Shown: positions 11,601 through 22,557, counted from the stretch's first letter. The stretch: 64,000 bases of DNA from Typha latifolia (GCA_019914945.1 CM034104.1:5458501-5522500), one strand, 5' to 3'. Numbers and translations: made by a program. Notes: a model not told the origin generated them from the sequence alone.

Positions 11601-14580
11601 ACTAGAAATGATAATGATGATGATGGTGATAGTGATAATAACTTAGTAGCAGTGATAATAGAGATGAGACATACGTCTCTATTACACAACATTTTTATAG
11701 AGATATTCTTTTTACAGAGAACTTGAGTTTGTAGTTAGCAGGACATTAGGAGAGGTGTACCTACAAAATGATATAAGTTCATCATAATTACCATCATATC
11801 AATCACACTCACTAGAGCTAGAACACCATTATTATACTCTATATCTACCATTTACATATGCTTATGGTGTGTCTGTGCCTATATCGGTGCCGTTCATTCC
11901 CGTGCATGTTCAATATTCATATCATATCATATTATATCATAGGAGAATTATAAAATTTCTCTTTGTATGAAGGCTATGTAAAACATTATAACGAGCAATA
12001 CTATCAGTGAATGAGTTTTAAAATATATTGGCAGTATTTAATGCAAAATTCTCGTGTTATTCTTATGCTGACAAATAAAATATTTCATTCTCTTCATCAT
12101 TTTATATTTAGCTAGATATTAATTTTAATTATTAAACTATTATCAATTAATATTATGTGTTCAATTATATTATGAAGTGTTCAATCATTAATATTAGTTT
12201 TAGTGAATGTCTTCAATCATAATATGTGTTAAATAATATTTATATTTAACTATTACTTTATAGTTAATAAATATGTCATTTATAAAAATAATCTAAAGAT
12301 AAAACATTATAATATAGGTTTTAAACTTTTAATATATATATTTCAACTAAAAACTAAAAATTGATATATCGAAAACCGAAAAATATCTTTAAATATCCTA
12401 AAAAGTTTATTAAAAGTATTTTAAATACGTGCCAGTGACACGGCACGGGGCGTGCCGAGCCTTTAAGGCTAATCCTAATAAGACTCATTATATCCGACCT
12501 TTATATATATAAGGGTTGGATTCCTTTGTTTAATCATCCAATGAAGAATTAAGAATTACATTTTAACCTTAGACTATCTTAGGAGTAAGATTAAAATAAT
12601 TTAGAAGCAGAAGTAAATTAATCATAGCCGTTTATTTTCGTAGGAGTATTTCTAACTTAGAACCCTAATCTACCTCCAACTCATAGTCACCATCACCTCC
12701 ATAAGCCACCCTACCTTACGACAGTCCACCACCACCCTTGGTGGCCTGCCACCCTTCGACAACCGCCGCAACGTCGGATAATTACAATTCTACCCCATTT
12801 CAACTTTCCTCCACTATATTATTTTTAATTCTTCATCCCAACCTCTGATTCACGTGAATAAAATTCATTAAAACCCTAAATTCCGAGGCTACCGGCCATA
12901 AAAATATCATAATTTTTTTACGTCCAAATCTAGTTCGTAACAAACTAGAAGAAAAGAAAGAGGATGTTGATTAAGTAATGGCCAACAAAACAAGAAAAAG
13001 TCAGATCTCATAGCGCTCCATTTGCTCAAGCAACAAGCTGAAAGACATCGTTCTTTAAGAAAATTATCTCATCATACAAAGTCGATATGGTACATGCTAG
13101 CAAGTTGACAAACACTAGTACCTTTAAGAAGCACCATAGCAAGGATCTCAAATAGTGACGATACTATCAGAGAGAATAAAAGAAAGACCTGCAAATTCCA
13201 GCAGCATATGATAAGCAAGAAACCAATTTGGAGCAGCAGCCAAATAATGGTGAATATCACTTAATTAACTTGCACAAGATATGAAGTAACGTCTATGTTT
13301 TAAGTATCAAGTTGCACAAATCCTCATTAGTTATTCTGAACGACAAGCAGAGAAGATAAGTACCATATATTTATTCAAACAAAGTATTTGACAATTATAA
13401 TAGTGTGACAAATATTTTTAATGTCGCCATTACTTACCGTGTATTTATTGGACCCTATCTGTCTCTCAAATACCCTGAAATAGTAAAGCAAGCATAATCC
13501 AAATATCAACTCTGGTGTCGATGAAAAGGCAAATACTGATGCACAAATTCTCCAAATGTGGAAGTTTTCAGAAAGGTTCTGCCACAAGAAAAAGGAGTAT
13601 TAAATATAAGAATTGTCACACTTGAAATTGAAATGACTCTTCAAAGTATTGTAGATTTATCAAGGAAAATATTTAATAATCTAAGTGAAGAAAGGATCTA
13701 CAGAAAAAAGTCCCCCCAAGTCCTAGTTCATGCAACAAAGCAAGTGATGATTTCATTTTATGAATAGCATGCCTTCTACAATCTTCTCAGATTCCTTGTA
13801 ACTCAATCCTCCATGATTCTTCAGAGTTCAGATCTTCTTAATATCCACCACATTTACATACTTTACTACCAATATTATCTATTATTCCAGGCCTCCAATC
13901 AAATACAATTTCTAACCTCCTCCTTAATGATGTAGGCATGTATGCGTTCCTCGTTTTTTCTTTATAACCATGGAGATTTTCTAGCATAGATCTATCTATC
14001 ATTCTTTTATCTACTCAAATAACCAATAGACAGTAAACCTAAACAACAGGTAAACGATACAAGCAAAATAGTACATATTCAACTTCCAATGCTATAGATC
14101 TAAACTTAGTAAGTCATAGCATCATTCCGTAGTGCCCTTGAAGCTAAGTTTTTGAGACTATTTCACTTCCAAATGCTGGTCAGAGAACAAATTCATGCCT
14201 CTACTATGACACTAGAGGAAATATTTACACAATTTTGGGACCATTCCAAAGCTGGACTTCTCCAATCCATCAACCACCCAAATGGTAAAATCAAAAACCC
14301 TTATCGTATTCAGCAAGAAACAACCAACCCGTCAACCGAAACAGCAAACGGTGTGAATAGGGCACCTGGTAGGACAATCCGAGCCGAAGAGAACGCCCCT
14401 GGACTCCGAAGACGATAGTGAGCACAGCCGACACGAGGAGGAACGCTCTCGTGACAGGAGCGTTGTCTACATCGAAGAGAAATAAGACGAAGAAGAAGAA
14501 GAAGAAGAAGAAGAAGAAGAACAAAATTTCCCGGGAAATAAAAGGAGGTGCTTACGGAATCCCGAAGGCCCCCCGTTCAT
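2610..14580 (-). CDS. UBAC2-like rhomboid-fold ER membrane protein with C-terminal UBA domain (eight exons)
   Basis: Exons in order on the minus strand: 14556-14580, 14366-14466, 13438-13578, 13122-13188, 7324-7475, 7141-7242, 4862-4975, 2610-2777. They join in frame to a 289-residue protein plus TAA. It begins MNGGPSGF, the same start as plant relatives. Residues 1-200 form the membrane-embedded rhomboid-like part, with hydrophobic stretches near 16-30, 90-111, 117-136 and 163-185. Conserved blocks are [20 protein letters not shown] and [11 protein letters not shown] (exon 3), [16 protein letters not shown] and [13 protein letters not shown] (exon 5). The UBA domain is near residues 248-286, with [15 protein letters not shown]. 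Family knowledge: UBAC2 proteins are ER-resident rhomboid pseudoproteases that bind ubiquitin or ubiquitin-like partners; Arabidopsis UBAC2 proteins have been linked to callose deposition in immunity. No rhomboid catalytic Ser-His dyad is evident. Introns are 89, 787, 249, 5646, 81, 2165 and 2084 bases; all are GT-AG except the last, which starts GC. The long introns hold transposons. Confidence 0.93.
2778..4861 (-). other. Intron 7 of the UBAC2-like gene, GC-AG type
   Basis: The donor reads CAG|GCAAGT at 4861-4856 and the acceptor reads TTGCAG ending at 2778. Only the GC donor keeps the frame from the conserved exon 7 into the UBA-coding exon 8. The nearby GT sites give the wrong phase. The intron contains a TIR element at 3732-4409. 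An 80-codon minus-strand frame at 3388-3630 is not recognised. Confidence 0.85.
3732..4409. mobile_element. Non-autonomous TIR transposon, about 680 bp, in intron 7
   Basis: The left end CTAAGAAGCACAGACAC and the reverse complement of the right end CTATGAAACACGGACA are imperfect terminal inverted repeats. CATACAGT flanks both ends directly (3724-3731 and 4410-4417), and the identity runs on to CATACAGTCTA because the element itself starts CTA. Subterminal regions are rich in repeated GATACGGA/GACACG and GTGTCC/GGACACGG words. An 8-base duplication suggests hAT type; 9 to 11 bases would suggest Mutator type. There is no transposase. Confidence 0.72.
5140..5760. repeat. Diverged tandem repeat in intron 6, about 180-bp unit
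   Basis: The phrase TCATAATCAGACCTG recurs near 5163, 5326 and 5654. Each time it is followed by a block like CAACTTA..(A/C)TGATTGT or a variant, then a block like GCAAAGT.AAAAGA(A/G)TG and TATGATAT or TATGATAA. This gives three copies at unequal spacing. It looks like an old local duplication rather than a known transposon. Confidence 0.55.
6390..6870 (+). mobile_element. LTR-retrotransposon fragment or solo LTR
   Basis: A purine tract (GGGGGAGGAGGGG, about 6391-6403) precedes sequence with five TTCGAA-like motifs (near 6435, 6454, 6487, 6538 and 6558). A T-rich region with AAAATAAAG follows, as seen in the R/U5 part of LTRs in this window. No coding region remains. Assignment rests on the shared motif and layout. 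Confidence 0.4.
7992..8698. mobile_element. Non-autonomous TIR element, about 700 bp
   Basis: The left end ACCAATGTATTGAAAGGCGG and the reverse complement of the right end ACCAGTGTTTTCAAAGGCGG are inverted repeats matching at 17 of 20 positions. TGTA flanks both ends, a possible short target duplication. The right half is GC-rich with GCCGCC clusters and the middle is AT-rich. It encodes nothing recognisable. Confidence 0.72.
8901..10350. mobile_element. MITE with GCCC...GGGC ends, TTAT duplication; hosts a nested element
   Basis: The left end GCCCTTGTTTGCTTCGGGAT and the reverse complement of the right end GCCCCGTTTGCTTTGAGAT are inverted repeats with one gap. TTAT directly repeats at 8897-8900 and 10351-10354. 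Subterminal CTAGATTAG words occur near 8936, 8970, 8992 and 10281. The ends and the TTA-like target are typical of Tourist/Harbinger MITEs. The element is longer than usual because another element occupies 9617-10228. Confidence 0.68.
9617..10228. mobile_element. GTGCCGGCACGG-type TIR element, nested copy A
   Basis: It starts CAATGATGG and ends CCATCATTG. Just inside both ends are runs of GTGCCG, CGGCAC and GTGTCGG words. The AT-rich centre aligns with copy B at 11.3-12.5 kb, sharing for example AAAATAATCTAAAGATAAAA and CTTTAAATA. It sits wholly inside the 8901-10350 MITE. Superfamily uncertain (hAT or Mutator). Confidence 0.65.
11161..12495. repeat. 32-bp tandem repeat split by a transposon
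   Basis: Units resembling AAGTTCAATTAAGTCATGTA plus AGCCTCTAA repeat from 11161 to about 11324 (five copies, later ones diverged). One more diverged copy resumes at about 12461 (TTTAAGGCTAATCC, then AAGACTCATTAT), directly after the transposon. The array therefore predates the insertion. Confidence 0.65.
11325..12460. mobile_element. GTGCCGGCACGG-type element, copy B
   Basis: The left part (11325-11510) is packed with GTGCC, GGCAC and GCACGG words that can fold on themselves. The AT-rich middle aligns with copy A. The right end (about 12430-12460, GTGCCAGTGACACGGCAC) lacks the CCATCATTG terminus of copy A, so this end looks truncated. The 101-codon open frame at 11250-11555 follows from the repeat composition and is not a gene. 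Confidence 0.62.
14467..14555 (-). other. Intron 1 of the UBAC2-like gene with (CTT)n polypyrimidine tract
   Basis: An 89-base intron with donor GTAAGC and acceptor GATGTAG. On the gene strand about eleven CTT units (plus-strand GAA, 14488-14520) make up most of the intron just upstream of the acceptor. It separates a 25-base first coding exon from exon 2 and splits a His codon. Confidence 0.85.
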
Positions 14581-16620
14581 CTCTGAAAGGGGAGGGAGCG
14601 ATGGAATTGGAGTTTCGGATGAGAGGGACGAAGAAGATTTCTACGAGGATTCGATCCGTGGCGTCTCGGATTGTGGATGTTTGGATTCGAACACGAGTAA
14701 ATATCTATATCGGCCTGTCCCTCTTAGAAAGCACCTAGGCCTTGGACAATTCAGTCAATCTTTTAATTAATTGAATCACAAATAAATCAATTATCACACA
14801 CAACTGCTACTCCAAGTCACCGCACAGTCGAATCAGACCTCCGAGCCAAACACTGCTAACTGCTAAGCCAATCAAACTAAACCAAGCCGAGCTAATACCA
14901 AGATTCGATGTCACAATATCTTATCTCTAGTTATTAGGAAGAAATTTAAAAACCATAGAGAGGATCGTCTGTCTGTCTGCAATTTCTAATGCTGGAAACT
15001 TGCTATAGGTAATACATGCGAAAACCTCGCCATCATATAGAAGAAACTTTATATATATATATATAGAAAAATAGAGATAGCCTAGTTATATTAAAATTTA
15101 ATTACACTTTAATCCTCTAAATACCCATTGATTAACATTTTGTGAGCAGTCATATCATAAGTTGGTAATGTGAAATGTATAGAGTTTTTGACCAAACTTA
15201 CCTCCACCAATTTCTTTATACGTTAAGTACACTTCAGAACTTAAATACCAAACCAGCTAAATTTTAGGGTTCAACGATTTTGCTAAACTAGACCCGATTT
15301 AGCAAAAGTCACCTAGATTTATATTTATATTTTGAAGATAATGAGACGCATGAAAAAAGAAAAACAGTCAAAAACTCAAATGCATGTAGCAGTACTTTTT
15401 GACTATATCATTAAAAAAACCTAATTTATTTAGTGGATAGTTTTATCCTCTTATCTTCTACATTCCCTCTGAAGACACCACCTATCTTTCTTTTTTCCTT
15501 CATTTATTCTCTTCCATCCCTTCTTCTTCTTCTCATACTGCAATCAAGTCCTCTGTCTTTTCCCTCCATTAGTTCTCCCACTTTTCTTCTCTCTCTCTCT
15601 CTCGTTTTCCTATTCATGAGCAATCTTCCATATATCATCTTTGACAGAGTTTGGTACAACTCTCCAATTATTATAATTAAGAGGTGTCATTTGCCTATTT
15701 CATGCTAAAGAACTCAAAAACCAACTAAGCTTTGTAGACTACTTTTTAATAGGTTGGCCTTATTTAGTTCAGTAACTAGAGGAACTCCACGATCAGTGGC
15801 TTTAATAGCTTAGTTTTGGCCCCAATTTCTTTGGCTTGCTGCTAAATTCATTTTGTATACCTATGTAAGTCATATATTTTTATATAGAGAATATGAGAAA
15901 GAAAGAAACAGAATAATGCATTCAATTGTAAAATATTACAATTAAAGTACTTTAATAAAAAAAGAGTATATTATATCATTACCATCCATCACAATATTTT
16001 GTTGTTCAAGGTCCTCGTGATGATCAAGTTGTCGTTGGCTACAACTTAGTGTAATTGTTGCCTTTTTAAATTTTACTCTGTGGAGATTACAGTTTGAGTT
16101 ATTTTAGATTTAACTAAGTTAATTTACATTTTGTTGCTTAGGCAGTAGATTATCAGATTGGCCTCAAAAAGGTATGTGATAATGTAGATATTTATTAATC
16201 CAATTGAGTCTCAAATGTGCTACCAAAATCTGATGGCAGTTAGCATTGATAATATGGATGTAAATTATAACCAAAGGGTTAATTGGAATCATTGCATGCT
16301 CTTTAGCACACTTCATATTTGTCACTAGCAGAATATCACAACCTAAACAATGAGAAATAAATTATTTCTCTCAGAATAGTGATAATAAGAACTAGGATAT
16401 CATCATGCAATTTTTTGAAAACAGTAATAGCATAAATCAGTGTTATTTCGAATAATAATAATAATAATAATAATAAGAAGAATAACTATGTCATCCTCAT
16501 GTAATTTTTTCAAGACAATAATAACAAAAACCATATTTTTCAAAACAGTAATACAAGATATCCAATATTTTTTAATAGATAAATAATATCAAGCGATGGA
16601 CATAGCATTATCTATTGGAG
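14581..16620. other. Region upstream of the UBAC2-like gene, no gene seen
   Basis: The first few hundred bases should contain the 5' untranslated region and promoter of the minus-strand UBAC2-like gene. 15460-15610 is pyrimidine-rich with a short CT run. 16449-16478 is an AAT-type microsatellite. Open frames of 60-106 codons here are low-complexity and not credible. Confidence 0.55.
16449..16478. repeat. (AAT)n microsatellite
   Basis: About nine to ten uninterrupted AAT units. Confidence 0.9.
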
Positions 16621-17041
16621 TGTCCAAGCTCAAGAACCATGTATGTAGTTCCTCAAGTTGTTCTATGTATAATCATCTTTAATTTATGTCATAGTTTTGA
16701 CTCTTTTGATAATCTAGCCATGCAATTGAGGTAGTCAATGAGAGACATGATGACACCAATGATAGACTTTTAGCATTTTGTGTTGTTATTATAAAAATAT
16801 AAAAATAAGGGGGGGGATTGTTGTACCAAGAGTCATATATCTACTCAACGTATTATCAAATAAAGCGACCTATTTTAATTTGTTAAATAAGTATCTTTGA
16901 GATAAATGATTTCTTTTTTTTTTCTCTTATTCTCTTGGTGGATTCCGAGTTAAGAAATATGTGATCGACTCCAATATGGTGGACTCTATGGAGAGGTGAT
17001 TGTTTATCCGACTGTATTTATGTTACCTTCTCACGTTTTCA
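16621..17041 (+). repeat. 5' LTR of the gutted Gypsy element
   Basis: It starts TGTCCAAGC and ends near CACGTTTTCA. It aligns with 17883-18232 and 22982-23159 but lacks an internal block of about 120 bases present there (about 18060-18190). An AGTATCAC-like primer-binding-site relic follows near 17059. Confidence 0.65.
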
Positions 17042-17882
17042 ACCAATCTAGTATTAATTAGTATCACATCTTAGGTTCCTATAGCCAAACTATATTTCTA
17101 AAGTAAACAGCCACCTTCGGGAAGTCTTCTTTGATATTATAGAAAAAAAAACTCGAAGTTGAAACATGGTTGTAGCACAAAGAATGCTTCAGCCCCGTGA
17201 GCATAACTTGTGAAAGAAGTGAATGACTTGAAGAAACAAGTGAGATTTCTTGGAAAACAATTTACTCTTGGTAGGCAAAACACATAAATGAGGATCCTAA
17301 GTTGTAGGCCATTTTTGGTGCACACCTTAGAAGAAGCTTGGCACCAAACTCTAATTTAGCTCACAACACCCACAAATGGATGACCAACAGAGGTTGTAAA
17401 TCACAACTTGAAAATTCTTTTATGAAGTTTATAGTAGATAAAAGTATTCGTTAATTAGATCTCTCTTTGCCTCAAACGGAGTTAGCATACAACCGATCTT
17501 CAAGTCAAACAATCGGTGCAAGTCCATTTCAAATAGTCAATGGGGCAAATTAAATTAACCCATTAGACTTGACTCCTCTACCTATTTCTTATTCTTGTAG
17601 TGGCAATGTCAATGAACAACCAAGCACACCAAGATGATGCATTAGCAAGTCCGTGACTGAATCATTAAGCATAATGAGAAGTATCAACAAGTTGCAAACA
17701 AACATAAAAATTAGGAATACTCAAGGAAGATGATTTGGTATGGATTTATTTTCACAAAAGATGCTTTTCGCATGGACTGGCTGGCTCAATCCTAGGACAG
17801 ATGATCTATTCATTACGGATAAAATGAAGCCATAAAATTTGAGGACAAAATTCTCCTTAACTAAGAGAGAATAACACCAGAG
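17042..17882 (+). pseudogene. Gypsy integrase remnant between the LTRs
   Basis: Conceptual translation with stops and frame changes gives an AYNRSSSQTIGASPFQIVNG-like block (about 17481-17550). This corresponds to the late integrase AYN...SPFE.VYG region. Downstream is a KYQQVANKHK...DDLVWIYF-like block (about 17680-17755), matching the C-terminal integrase segment. No gag, protease or reverse transcriptase remains. Confidence 0.6.
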
Positions 17883-18232
17883 TGTCCAAGCTCAAGGTTT
17901 ATGCAAGTAGGAGTTCCTCAAGGTCTTTGCATGCATAGTCATCTTTAATTTATATTATAACTTTGATGTTTTAACTAGCAATATAATTGAGGTGATTAGT
18001 GGCAGATATGCTAGTATCTATTATAGACTTTTAAAATTTTATATTTTTGTTATGATAATAGAGCGAGAAAGATAAATAACTTTTTCTATAAACTTATATA
18101 AGTTTAATAAGAATGAGATATATGTGCATGTCTCTTGGAGGCTTGGAACACATGCATAGTGGCGAGAAATTAATGTATACGTAGGGACAGTTGCATGCCT
18201 ACGAGTCATATTTGTACCCAATGCTTTATCAA
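17883..18232 (+). repeat. 3' LTR of the gutted Gypsy element, left part
   Basis: It begins TGTCCAAGC after a purine-rich stretch and is interrupted at TTTATCAAG by the Copia 5' LTR. The matching right part resumes at 22982 (AGTAAAGC). Confidence 0.7.
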
Positions 18233-18676
18233 GTTTAGTAATTTGATTAGTGAGCTCATATGTTTAATAAAATGTATATGGGTCTATCATTAATGTTAAG
18301 CCCACTTAAGTGATCTATAAATTTAAATTTATTTTGGGCTTTAGAAATATAATTAAGTTAATATAGTTCTAAATGTGTAGAAGCCCATGTCACAATTAAT
18401 GGGCTTGTGACGATAAAGCTTATTGGGTTGTGATCCCTAAGGGAGGTTTTAATAAAATATCGATTTAGTTCCTATTCTCATTAGGTGTGAAACTGAAAGA
18501 TGTGAAAACCCATCCCTTAGAATTTCTCAACCATCTCCTTCATCTTCCTTCTTCCTTCCGGTATCAATGGCAATGACTATCGATTCAAGTTAGTTTTTAT
18601 ATTATCTTAATATCTCTAGAATTATATCTACTTGATTCAACTGATACTGTTCATTGGATTTATTGAAAGTCTTTCA
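18233..18676 (+). repeat. Copia 5' LTR
   Basis: About 444 bases ending GTCTTTCA. Shared landmarks with the 3' LTR include TAGAAGCCCATGTCACAATT and TTGTGACGATAAAGCTTATT. The expected TG start has mutated in both LTRs. Confidence 0.85.
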
Positions 18677-18678
18677 AT

Positions 18679-18690
18679 TGGTATCAGAGC
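18679..18690 (+). other. Copia primer-binding site
   Basis: TGGTATCAGAGC, complementary to the 3' end of plant initiator methionine tRNA, two bases beyond the 5' LTR end. Confidence 0.85.
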
Positions 18691-19599
18691 GGTGTTGAAT
18701 TATGTTTGATATAATTTTTGAGAATTAAGGTTGCCATCATTTTCTTTTTCTGAAATTTTGGAAATTACGGTTTATGATTCAGGATATATAAAATGAACTT
18801 TTTTTTATTTTTTTTTATTTTGGAAGACTAAAGCAATATATTAGATTGTTCCTTTGTTCATCAAAAGGAGATGTTTTTTTGTTTTATATGGATGTATGCA
18901 ATTGGTAAATGATTAAATAAATCTTTTCATGTTTCAATGAATACTTTACTGAATTTTTTTTTAATCGAGATTCAAATTCAGTAGGGTCACGTGAATCCAT
19001 TTTTTAGTGAATTTATGTTTTAAGTTTTTCTTCTCACGGCATGGATCACGGGATCTCTCCCTGAGAAAAGTCACTCGGCAGTCGCGTTATATGCGATCGT
19101 CCGTTTCTTGGACTTCTGCTGCGGCGGAGTAATTTAGTTTGTAGTGATTATTTAAGTTAATTCTTTTAATTATAGAAATTAAAGATTTTGTCCATAATTC
19201 TTTTAGATTTTAAGGATTAACTCATATAATTCTAGAAAAATAATTCAAAATGGATTAGTTGAAATAATATATTTCCAAAATGACTGCTATTGTGTAGATT
19301 AGTCTGTTGTGAATAATTAATTGATTATGTGTGTATGTAAATTCATGCGGATATTAGTTGGCCCAAAGGAAAATTAATATTTGGCCGAATTGCATATATA
19401 GATGTGGTGATAAACATGTAACGATTATGAGGTTTTCATGTAATTAGTAAATCTGTCCAAAGATAGAGTTATTAATTGATATGATTTATTATCAATGTTT
19501 GATCACTTTGACAAGAATACCATTTACAATTAATATTACTGTCCAAAGACTTGATATTAATGTTGTGCTAGGTTTTTTTTTTGGAATTAATTGTTTAAC

Positions 19600-20480
19600 A
19601 ATTGTGAGTTTTCTTTATTTTATGCGGCAAACTCAATATTTGCAAATGTTAACAACATCCCTGTACTTAATGGTACAAATTTTAAGAAATGGAAAAAACA
19701 CGTTATGATCGTATTAGGCTGCATGGATCTTGATTATGCATTCAGGCATGATCACCTTACAGATCTGAACAGCGAAAGTACTGTTGAGCAGAAAATTGCA
19801 TTTGAGAAATGGGAGCGATCAAATCGCATGAGTCTTATGACCATAAAGCTATCCATTCCGAAATCCATCAGAGGCTTAATTCCTAAAGAGGAAAATGTCA
19901 AATATTTCCTCAAATAGATAGCAGATCGATTCACTGGAAATGAAAAGGTCGAGACAAGCACTATTCTAACTAAGCTTGTCTCAATGCGATATCGAGGAAA
20001 GGGAAGTATTCGTGAGTACATTATGGAGATGTCCAATCTCGTGACAAGACTTAAGACACTAAAGTTAGAGATGTCTGATGACATACTCGTGCACTTAATC
20101 TTAATATCTCTTCCTACACAGTTCAGTCAGTTCAAAATTAGTTATAACACACAAAAGGAAAAGTGGACTTTGAATGAGCTTATAGCTCAGTGTGTGCAAG
20201 AGGAAGAGAGACTAAAGCATGAGACATTTGAGAGTGCTCATTTGGGATTCACCTTAGAGAACTCGAGCAAGAAAAAAAAGAGGACAAACAATAAAGATAA
20301 AAGTAAGAAAAATGTAGAAATTAGGACTTCAGGCTATAAAGAGCAAAAGAAACAGAATCAAGAATTCAACTATTTCTTCTGCAAGAAAGCAGGCCATATG
20401 AAGAAAGATTGCCCCCAAGTACGCCAAATAGCGTGTAAAGAAAGGTATGCTTCTCAACTTTGTCAATTCAGAAGTTAATT
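19600..20480 (+). pseudogene. Copia gag polyprotein (UBN2-type), broken
   Basis: The UBN2-type gag starts NIPVLNGTNFKKWKKHVMIV and runs through one in-frame stop near 19915 into MRYRGKGSIREYIMEMSNLV. It then has a lysine-rich stretch and a zinc knuckle. The knuckle reads YFFCKKAGHMKKDC: the first cysteine of the expected CX2CX4HX4C is tyrosine. The protein would have packaged the element RNA. Confidence 0.8.
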
Positions 20481-20494
20481 TAGCAATTATGCAT

Positions 20495-20676
20495 AATGAC
20501 ACTTGGTGGTTAGATACTGGTGCTACCACTCACATAAGTGTTACTATGTAGGGTTGTCTCAGGAGCCGACATCTAATTGATGGTGAAAGATACATCTTTA
20601 CAGGAAATAGTGAAAGGCTGAAGTACAAGTTATAGGTGTTTTTAGGCTTTGTTTAGGACCTAATATATTTCTGGAT
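20495..20676 (+). pseudogene. Copia protease remnant
   Basis: WWLDTGATTHIS at about 20499-20540 carries the aspartic protease DTGA active-site motif. In-frame stops follow, and a frame shift leads into the integrase frame. Confidence 0.65.
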
Positions 20677-21498
20677 TTGGAAAATACTTTTGTTGTACCG
20701 TCTTTTCGACAAAATTTGGTTTCTATTTCATGTTTGGACAAATTCGGTTACACTTGTTCATTTGGAAATGGAAAATTTAATATTTTTCAAAATTCAGTTC
20801 TGGTTGGTACATGTTCCTTGATTGATAAGCTTTATATGTTAAACACCTTGACTTCTAATGACAACAAAATTATGCATACAAGTAACATAGGTATAAATCG
20901 AAAATTGACAAATGAGAATTCTTCTATGTTGTGGCATAGGCGCTTAGGGCATATATCAAAACAACGCCTAGAATGGTTGATGTCACAAGGAATTCTTGAA
21001 TCTCTTGATCTGTCAAACTTTGATGTTTGCATAGAGTGTATTAAAGGGAAAATAACTGATAAACGAAATAAAGGTGCAAACAGGTGCAATAAAGTCTTAG
21101 AACTAATACATGCAGATATATATGGGCCATTTCCCAAAGCTTTATGGAATGGTCAAGCATACTTTATTACGATCATAGACGATTATTCATGCTATGGTTA
21201 CTTGTACCTAATCTATGAGAAGTTACAATCCCTAGACATGTTCAAGCTCTTCAAAGCCGAAGTTGAGAATCAACTAGGCAAGAAGATTAAAGCCATGAAA
21301 TCTGACCATGGTGATGAATACTATGGTAGATATGACAGATCAGGAGAACAACGTCCTGGGCCATTTGCACAATACCTTGCCGAATGTGGTATCATTCCTC
21401 AATATACCATGCTAGGAAAACCAAATCAAAATGGTGTAGCTGAGCGACGAAATCGAACCTTAAAGGACATGGTAAGAAGCATGCTAAGTCATCAGTAA
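20677..21498 (+). pseudogene. Copia integrase with GAG-pre-integrase domain (open for 273 codons)
   Basis: The longest open frame of the element. LWHRRLGHIS and CIECIKGK supply the HHCC zinc-binding residues of the pre-integrase domain. The catalytic core shows ELIHADIYGPF (first Asp), AMKSDHGDEYYG (second Asp) and PNQNGVAERRNRT (Glu). The reading frame ends shortly after the catalytic Glu, and the remainder of the integrase is out of frame. Confidence 0.82.
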
Positions 21499-21699
21499 AG
21501 TAGTGACAAAAACTCCTTATGAGTTATGGATAGGCAAAAGACCTAGTATTAGGCATTTACATGTTTGGGGATGTCCAGCTGAGGTTATTCTGAAAGATTG
21601 AGAGGTTTCAAGTTTTATGACCCCTCAAACATGTCCTTTTTTGAAACGGGCAATCCCAAATTTATTGAGGATTGTGGGAGCACTAAAATAAGGAATATA

Positions 21700-22160
21700 A
21701 TATTTATAGCCACTTCTACTATGGAAGCAGAATTTATAGTTTGCTATGAAGCATCCAACCATGGGATATGACTGCGAAATTTTATCATTAGGCTGCAAAT
21801 TGTTGATAGTATTGAGAAACCATTGAGGATCAATTGTGATAATAAAGCTGCTGAGTTATATTCCAAGAACAATCATAGCTCGTTAAAGTCTAAGCACATT
21901 GACATCAAGTTCTTAGCTGTGAAAGAAAGGGTTCAGAATCTTCAAGTGTTAATTGAGCATATCAGCACAAACTTTATGATAGCTGACCCACTCACGAAGG
22001 GTTTGCCACCCAAAGTGTTTCATGAGCATGTGGGTCGTATGGGAGTTCTTTTTTTTGGACGATATTCCAAATTAGTGGAAGCTTGTATTGGTTTTATGTT
22101 TGAATTATTTGACACATATCGAATATTAAGATATTTTTTTGTTTATTGTACGTACTAAGG
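21700..22160 (+). pseudogene. Copia RNase H remnant
   Basis: TSTMEAEFIVCYEAS-type sequence near 21710-21755 is followed, after disruption, by INCDNKAAELYSKN and KSKHIDIKFLAVKERV (21826-21930), then ADPLTKGLPPKVFHEHV. This is the standard end of a Copia polyprotein. It joins almost directly to integrase remnants, which marks the deletion of reverse transcriptase. Confidence 0.8.
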
Positions 22161-22557
22161 TTCAAGAATAATCTATATGTTCGTCTTGACAACTATGACT
22201 GAAAATCATAATTTACTATTATTGTTTAGCATATGGTGCTTGTAAATATGATCGTTAGACCTTTTGGGTCATAAAGATGATCAGTTAGAAATAGGCATGC
22301 AGAGATCATTTTTTTATGTAATTTTCATGCTACACATCCATATTTGATTTATGTCATTAATTGCATTAGTATTGTGATTATTGATTTGGACTTGTTATAG
22401 ATATAGTAGCAAAGACCACTTTAGTTCTATACTTGTTCAGTTAATTGACCAGATTTGTTTAAAGGATATTTCTATAGTTGAATGGCATTTTTGAGCTCAA
22501 TACAGTTATTTTTACCATGTGCATTATCCAATGACATATGTAGCCCAAGTGAGATAT

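Larger units (their letters stand above)
7476..13121 (-). other. Intron 4 of the UBAC2-like gene, expanded by transposons
   Basis: A 5646-base GT-AG intron between the exon ending ...LLK and the exon starting [12 protein letters not shown]; the Asp codon is split. It contains the 7992-8698 TIR element, the 8901-10350 MITE with a second element nested in it, a 32-bp tandem repeat, and a third element at about 11325-12460. Sequence at 12640-12790 is GC-richer and unrecognised. Confidence 0.85.

Noticed and set aside
14291..14524. 77-codon minus-strand frame beginning with a phenylalanine run
   Set aside because: The run is the (CTT)n intron repeat read as protein. Only the part from 14466 down is exon 2; the true start is the ATG at 14580, joined by splicing.
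14418..14738. 106-codon plus-strand frame
   Set aside because: It lies antisense to exons 1-2 and the GAA repeat; its lysine run is repeat-derived.
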